NCBI RefSeq assembly: GCF_029392895.1
Contig: NZ_CP114200.1
Span: 310,001-374,000 of the forward strand
DNA from: Streptomyces sp. 71268
GTDB lineage: Bacteria > Actinomycetota > Actinomycetes > Streptomycetales > Streptomycetaceae
DNA length: 64,000 bases
Reading direction: 5' to 3'
Made by a program: the position numbers and the translations under genes
Notes under the pieces: generated by a model
What the model saw: the letters and a program-made list of their open reading frames with translations, nothing else
What the model was told of the DNA's origin: nothing
The model's database searches: none
Shown: positions 60,493 to 64,000 of the stretch, one piece after another
Numbering within the stretch: position 1 is the stretch's first letter
Layout of the letters: every line of letters starts with the position of its first letter

Positions 60493-60794
60493 CCCGCTCC
60501 CGTTGAGCGCCTGGCCCACCGCGCCGTGGAGGCTCAGCGCCTGCCCCACTCCCCCGCCGCCGGGCACCCCGGCGCACGCGCGGCGTGGGCGGCGGGCACC
60601 AGCACAGCCGGGAGGGCCGCCCATCGTCGGGCGGCCCTCCCGCCGTCCGCCCTCCTCGCGTCCCGGTGGCGTTCCCCGTCCCGACGACGGCCACCGCGCG
60701 CCGCCGCCCCGCGCTTGGCCGGTCCGCGCCTTACCCCGCGCCGGGCGGCGTGCTGGAGTGGCCGCGTCACGCGAGCACAGGGGGGCGACGGAGG
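60493..60794. other. Intergenic region between the M28 gene and the STAND-WD40 gene
   Basis: A 302-bp gap with a terminator near the middle and a triplicated short motif at its left end. The right end should hold the promoter of the STAND-WD40 gene. No further gene is seen. Confidence 0.5.
60610..60641 (+). terminator. Hairpin after the M28 aminopeptidase gene
   Basis: GGGAGGGCCGCCC (60610-60622) pairs perfectly with GGGCGGCCCTCCC (60629-60641), with a 6-nt loop. Confidence 0.8.
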
Positions 60795-63700
60795 GTGGGC
60801 CGTCGTGAGAATCCGGTGGACCCGAGCGCGGGGCCAATCCAGCGGTTCGCCGCGGCGCTGCGCGCGCTCCGCACCTCGGCCGGCCAGCCGACGTACCGGG
60901 TCATGGCCGAGCGCGCCGGGTTCTCGGTGTCGACGATGTCGCGGGCGGCCGGGGGCGAGCAGTTCCCCTCGCTCCCGGTGACGCTGGCGTACGTACGGGC
61001 CTGCGGGGGCGACGCCGGGCAGTGGGAGCGGCGGTGGCGCGCGGCGTCGGCCGAGGTGGGCGCCCGCCTGGCGGCCTCGGACGCGCTCCGCTCGCCCTAC
61101 CGTGGGCTGGCCCGTTTCGAACCCGGCGACCACACCCGGTTCTTCGGCCGGGACCAGTTGACCGCCGAGTTGCTGCGGCGGGTGGCCGAACACCGGTTGG
61201 TCCCCGTTTTCGGCCCCTCCGGCAGCGGCAAGTCGTCGCTGCTGCGCGCGGGCCTCATTCCGCGCCTGCGGCAGGCGGCCCCGGACGGCGGGCGGCCCGC
61301 CGCGATCCGCGTCCTGACCCCCGGCGAGCACCCGGTGCGCGACCACGCCGGCGCGCTGACCGCGCGGGCTACGGGGCCGGCGCGGGCGCCGGACACGGTG
61401 GTCGTGGTCGATCAGTTCGAGGAGGTCTTCACGCTGTGCGCCGACCCCGCGGAACGGGCGGAGTTCATCGACCTGCTGCTGGCGGCCGGGCGGCCGGGCA
61501 GCGGGCTGCGCGTGGTCCTCGCGGTGCGGGCGGACTTCTACGGCCGCTTCCTCGAACACGGGCCGCTGGCCGCGGCGGCACACGACGCCGGGCTGCCGAT
61601 CGGCCCGATGGGCCCGGAGGAGTTGCGCGAGGCCATCGTGGGCCCGGCCACGGCGGAGGGGCTGGTGGTCGAACGGGCCCTGACGGCGCGGCTGGTCAAG
61701 GAGGCCGCCGGCGAGGTGGGCGCGCTGCCCCTGCTCTCGCACGCCCTCCTGGAGACCTGGCGCCGCCGTCGCGGGCGCACCCTGACCCTGGAGGCGTACG
61801 AGGCCGCGGGCGGCGTCCAGGGGGCGCTCACCCAGACCGCCGAGGAGCTGTACGCGCGGCTGCCGGCCCGGCAGGCCGCCGTGGTCCGCCGCATCCTGCT
61901 GCGTCTGATCGCGCCGGGCGTCGGCGGCCCGGACACCCGGCGGCCGGTCGCGCGCCGGGAGTTGGACACCGGTGACCGCGCGACGGCGGCCGAGGCGCTG
62001 GAGGAGTTGGCGCGCGCCCGCCTGATCACCGTGGACGAGGACTGCGTGAGCCTGGCGCACGAGGCGCTCATCGACTCCTGGCCCCGGCTTCGGCGGTGGG
62101 TCGAGGAGGACCGCGAGCGGCTGGCCACCCACCGCCGGCTGACCCAGGACGCCGCGGCGTGGAAGGAACTCGGCCGCGACGCGGGGGCGCTGTACCGGGG
62201 TGCCCGGCTGAGCGGCGCCGAGGACGCCTTCGCGTCCGCCGCCGCGCGGGCCGACCTGACCGCGTTGGAGCGGGACTTCCTCACGGCCAGCCGCGCCGCC
62301 CGCGACCGCGAGCGGCACGCCGCGGTGCGCACCGCGCGCAGGCTCGGCCAGTACGCCGCCACCGTCTCCGTGTTGCTCCTGGTGGCGCTGGTGGCCGGGC
62401 TCACCGCCTGGGACCAGTACCGGGACAGCGAGCGGGAACGCGAGCGGGCCGTGCACGCCGGCCGGCTGGCCCTCTCCCGCCAACTCGCGGCCCAGTCGGC
62501 CACCCTGCTCGGCGACAACCCCGACCTGGCCGCCCTGCTCGCCGTGCACGCCTACCGGACCAGCCCCACCGAGGAGGCGAAGGCCAGCCTCTACGCCGCC
62601 GCCGACCTGCCGCTGCGGCGCCGGCTCGCGGTGGGTCGCGCGGTGGTCGCGGTGGCGTTCGCGCCCGACGGGCGCACCCTGGCCGTCGCCGGCCGGGACG
62701 GCACCGTCACGCTGTGGGATGTGGCCAGCGGGCGCCGCCGCGCCACGCTCGCCGGCTCCGCCACGGGCGCCCGCTCGGTGGCCTTCAGCCCCGACGGGCG
62801 CACGCTGGTCGCCGGTTGCGGGGCCGGCGGGGCGGTTCGCCTGTGGGACGTGCGCGGCCAGCGCCCGCGCCCCCGGTTGGCCGGCCCGACCTCGGGCGCG
62901 GCGTGGGTGGCGTTCAGCCCGGACGGGCGCACGCTGGCCACCAGCGGGCCACGGGTCCCGGCGCGGCTGTGGCGGGTGGCGGGCGGGGCGCCGCTGGCCG
63001 GGCCGGCGGGGCGGGACGCGCCCACGGGGCCGGTGGCGTTCGGCGCGGACGGCGAGCTGCTCGTCGGCGCCGGCGAGCACGGGGCCCTCCACCTGTGGGA
63101 CCTGGCGCGGAGCGCGCCCGGCGCACGCCTGGTCGGCCACGCCGACGCCGTGGCGGCGGTGGCCGCGAGCGCCGACGGGCGCACGCTGGCCAGCGGCAGC
63201 GACGACGGCACGGTCCGCCTCTGGCCACCGGCCGGCGGTCCGGCCCGCGCGACGCTGCGCGGCCACACCGGCCGGGTGACCTCGGTGGCACTGGGCCCCG
63301 GCGGGCGCAACCTGGCCAGCGGCGCCACCGACGGCACCGTACGGGTGTGGGACGTGGCCGGCGCGCGGGCCAGGGCCACCTTCCCCGGCCACACCGGACA
63401 GGTGACCTCGGTCGCGTACGCCCCGGGCGGGCGGCTGCTGGCCAGCGGCAGCGCGGACGGCACGGTGCGGTTGTGGGACGTGGCCGGCGGCAACTCGCGC
63501 ACCACGCTCAGCGGGCACACCGGCGGGGTGGGCGCGGTGGCCTTCGACCCGCGCGGCCGGAACCTGGCCAGCGCCGGTGACGACGGCACGGTACGGCTGT
63601 GGCACCGCACCGTGGGCAGGCCGCACTCGGTACTGCGCGGACACACGGGCCGCGTGGGCTCCCTCGCGTACGGCCCGGGCGGGCGGTCGCTGGCCAGTGG

Positions 63701-64000
63701 CGGCATCGACGACGGAACGGTGTCGGTGTGGGACGCGCGGACGCGGCGGCGGGTGGCGCGGTTCGCCGGCGCGCGGGGGTGGGCCGTGTGGTCGGTGGCC
63801 TTCAGCCCCGACGGGCGCACGTTGGCCGCCGGTGGCTCGCGCGGCACCGTGCGGCTGTGGGACGTGGCCACCGGCCGGGCTCTGGCCACGCTGGCCGGGC
63901 ACGGTCGGCGGGTGCGCTCGGTGGCGTTCAGCCCGGACGGGCGCACGCTGGCCAGCGCCGGCGACGACGGGCGGGTGCGGCTGTGGGACACGGCCACCGG
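60795..64000 (+). CDS. HTH-STAND ATPase with WD40 repeats, 3' end outside window
   Basis: More than 1068 residues, still open at the window end. An N-terminal HTH-like module (MGRRENPVDPSAGPIQRFAA, then FSVSTMSRAAGGEQFPSLPV) leads to an nSTAND1-type P-loop domain with Walker A FGPSGSGKSS (about 138) and Walker B-like VVVVDQFEEVF. A single hydrophobic helix (about 517-540) follows, and WD40 repeats begin near 610. Eleven repeats are complete before the edge. Such proteins are signal-transduction NTPases. GTG 60795 fits the usual MGR start and is preceded by a GGGGGG run. Confidence 0.9.
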   Translation, partial: MGRRENPVDPSAGPIQRFAAALRALRTSAGQPTYRVMAERAGFSVSTMSRAAGGEQFPSLPVTLAYVRACGGDAGQWERRWRAASAEVGARLAASDALRSPYRGLARFEPGDHTRFFGRDQLTAELLRRVAEHRLVPVFGPSGSGKSSLLRAGLIPRLRQAAPDGGRPAAIRVLTPGEHPVRDHAGALTARATGPARAPDTVVVVDQFEEVFTLCADPAERAEFIDLLLAAGRPGSGLRVVLAVRADFYGRFLEHGPLAAAAHDAGLPIGPMGPEELREAIVGPATAEGLVVERALTARLVKEAAGEVGALPLLSHALLETWRRRRGRTLTLEAYEAAGGVQGALTQTAEELYARLPARQAAVVRRILLRLIAPGVGGPDTRRPVARRELDTGDRATAAEALEELARARLITVDEDCVSLAHEALIDSWPRLRRWVEEDRERLATHRRLTQDAAAWKELGRDAGALYRGARLSGAEDAFASAAARADLTALERDFLTASRAARDRERHAAVRTARRLGQYAATVSVLLLVALVAGLTAWDQYRDSERERERAVHAGRLALSRQLAAQSATLLGDNPDLAALLAVHAYRTSPTEEAKASLYAAADLPLRRRLAVGRAVVAVAFAPDGRTLAVAGRDGTVTLWDVASGRRRATLAGSATGARSVAFSPDGRTLVAGCGAGGAVRLWDVRGQRPRPRLAGPTSGAAWVAFSPDGRTLATSGPRVPARLWRVAGGAPLAGPAGRDAPTGPVAFGADGELLVGAGEHGALHLWDLARSAPGARLVGHADAVAAVAASADGRTLASGSDDGTVRLWPPAGGPARATLRGHTGRVTSVALGPGGRNLASGATDGTVRVWDVAGARARATFPGHTGQVTSVAYAPGGRLLASGSADGTVRLWDVAGGNSRTTLSGHTGGVGAVAFDPRGRNLASAGDDGTVRLWHRTVGRPHSVLRGHTGRVGSLAYGPGGRSLASGGIDDGTVSVWDARTRRRVARFAGARGWAVWSVAFSPDGRTLAAGGSRGTVRLWDVATGRALATLAGHGRRVRSVAFSPDGRTLASAGDDGRVRLWDTAT
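62620..64000 (+). repeat. DNA-level tandem repeats encoding WD40 blades
   Basis: Eleven units of about 126 bp, each with a segment like AFSPDGRTLASGSDDGTVRLW. The second half (units 5-11) is more uniform than the first four, suggesting recent duplication and conversion. The array continues beyond the window. Confidence 0.85.

Noticed and set aside
60534..63902. Very long open frame on the minus strand (about 1122 codons)
   Set aside because: It lies entirely opposite the STAND-WD40 gene and its translation is Arg/Pro/Gly/Ala-rich with no domain. Long antisense frames are expected at this GC content.

Overview
The window is a contiguous piece of a very GC-rich actinobacterial chromosome, almost certainly Streptomyces or a close relative. 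The support is the GC-biased third codon positions, frequent GTG/TTG starts, and the gene content: a WhiB protein, SpoIIE-type phosphatases fused to RsbW-like kinases, a SigB-type sigma factor, a Streptomyces-type gas vesicle cluster, a subtilisin-inhibitor (SSI) gene, a Tap-like aminopeptidase, a secreted M28 aminopeptidase, a GH19 chitinase behind a DasR-like site, and a STAND-WD40 giant. I see no tRNA, rRNA, CRISPR, insertion sequence or prophage. The region looks like ordinary chromosome carrying many regulatory and accessory genes.

Layout. 1-2552: partial luciferase-like monooxygenase (minus), then a small membrane protein overlapping an alpha/beta hydrolase. 3094-5623: first GAF-SpoIIE-HATPase phosphatase, then a small ORF coupled to a WhiB gene. 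5712-8955: ArsR-SRPBCC fusion and GNAT enzyme (minus), then ogt and alkB (plus), DNA alkylation repair. 9043-11356: chitinase with DasR-like operator, VOC protein, MarR regulator. 11397-16158: large membrane SpoIIE phosphatase, second AlkB-like dioxygenase, SigB-family sigma factor. 16249-20025: cupin, GlxA/AraC-type regulator, DUF2264 protein. 20154-24494: gas vesicle operon gvpO-A-F-G-J-L-S-K. 24615-27931: LysR regulator diverging from the threonine-to-glycine pair tdh-kbl over a perfect palindrome. 28101-30666: RDD membrane protein, Tat-exported PI-PLC-like protein, P-loop kinase with a TTA codon. 30998-34672: three-subunit molybdenum hydroxylase of PaoABC/YagTSR type. 34782-38746: PNPOx-like protein, Fur/Zur-type regulator, type II thioesterase, secreted pyroglutamyl-peptidase-like protein, DUF4287 protein. 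38791-41832: RibD-like reductase divergent from a TetR gene, thyX, GNAT. 41921-45019: KhtU/KhtT-type cation antiporter pair and a stand-alone LigD polymerase domain. 45238-49295: PRC-DUF2382 protein, acyl-CoA dehydrogenase divergent from a TetR gene, peptide deformylase. 49507-54539: murT-gatD, pfkA, CtaG-like protein with a 52-residue membrane protein, SSI-type inhibitor. 54974-60492: epimerase, PARG-type macrodomain protein, Tap-like protease and M28 aminopeptidase. 60795-end: STAND-WD40 protein running off the window.

How genes work together. The two phosphatases, the sigma factor and the WhiB protein look like parts of a stress-response partner-switching network, without a separate anti-sigma or STAS gene here. 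ogt and alkB form an alkylation-repair pair, and a second AlkB-type enzyme lies 5 kb away. tdh-kbl convert threonine to glycine plus acetyl-CoA under the LysR regulator. murT-gatD amidate lipid II. khtT-khtU form a gated cation/proton antiporter.

Most worth a second look: the SSI-family inhibitor with Glu at the predicted P1 site; the exported pyroglutamyl-peptidase-like protein whose nucleophile Cys is Ser; the eight-gene gvp cluster without gvpY/gvpZ and with 11-bp phased repeats before gvpJ; three direct repeats at an exact 22-bp period between the two secreted peptidase genes; the ArsR-SRPBCC fusion with a strong internal Shine-Dalgarno; and the single TTA codon in the P-loop kinase.
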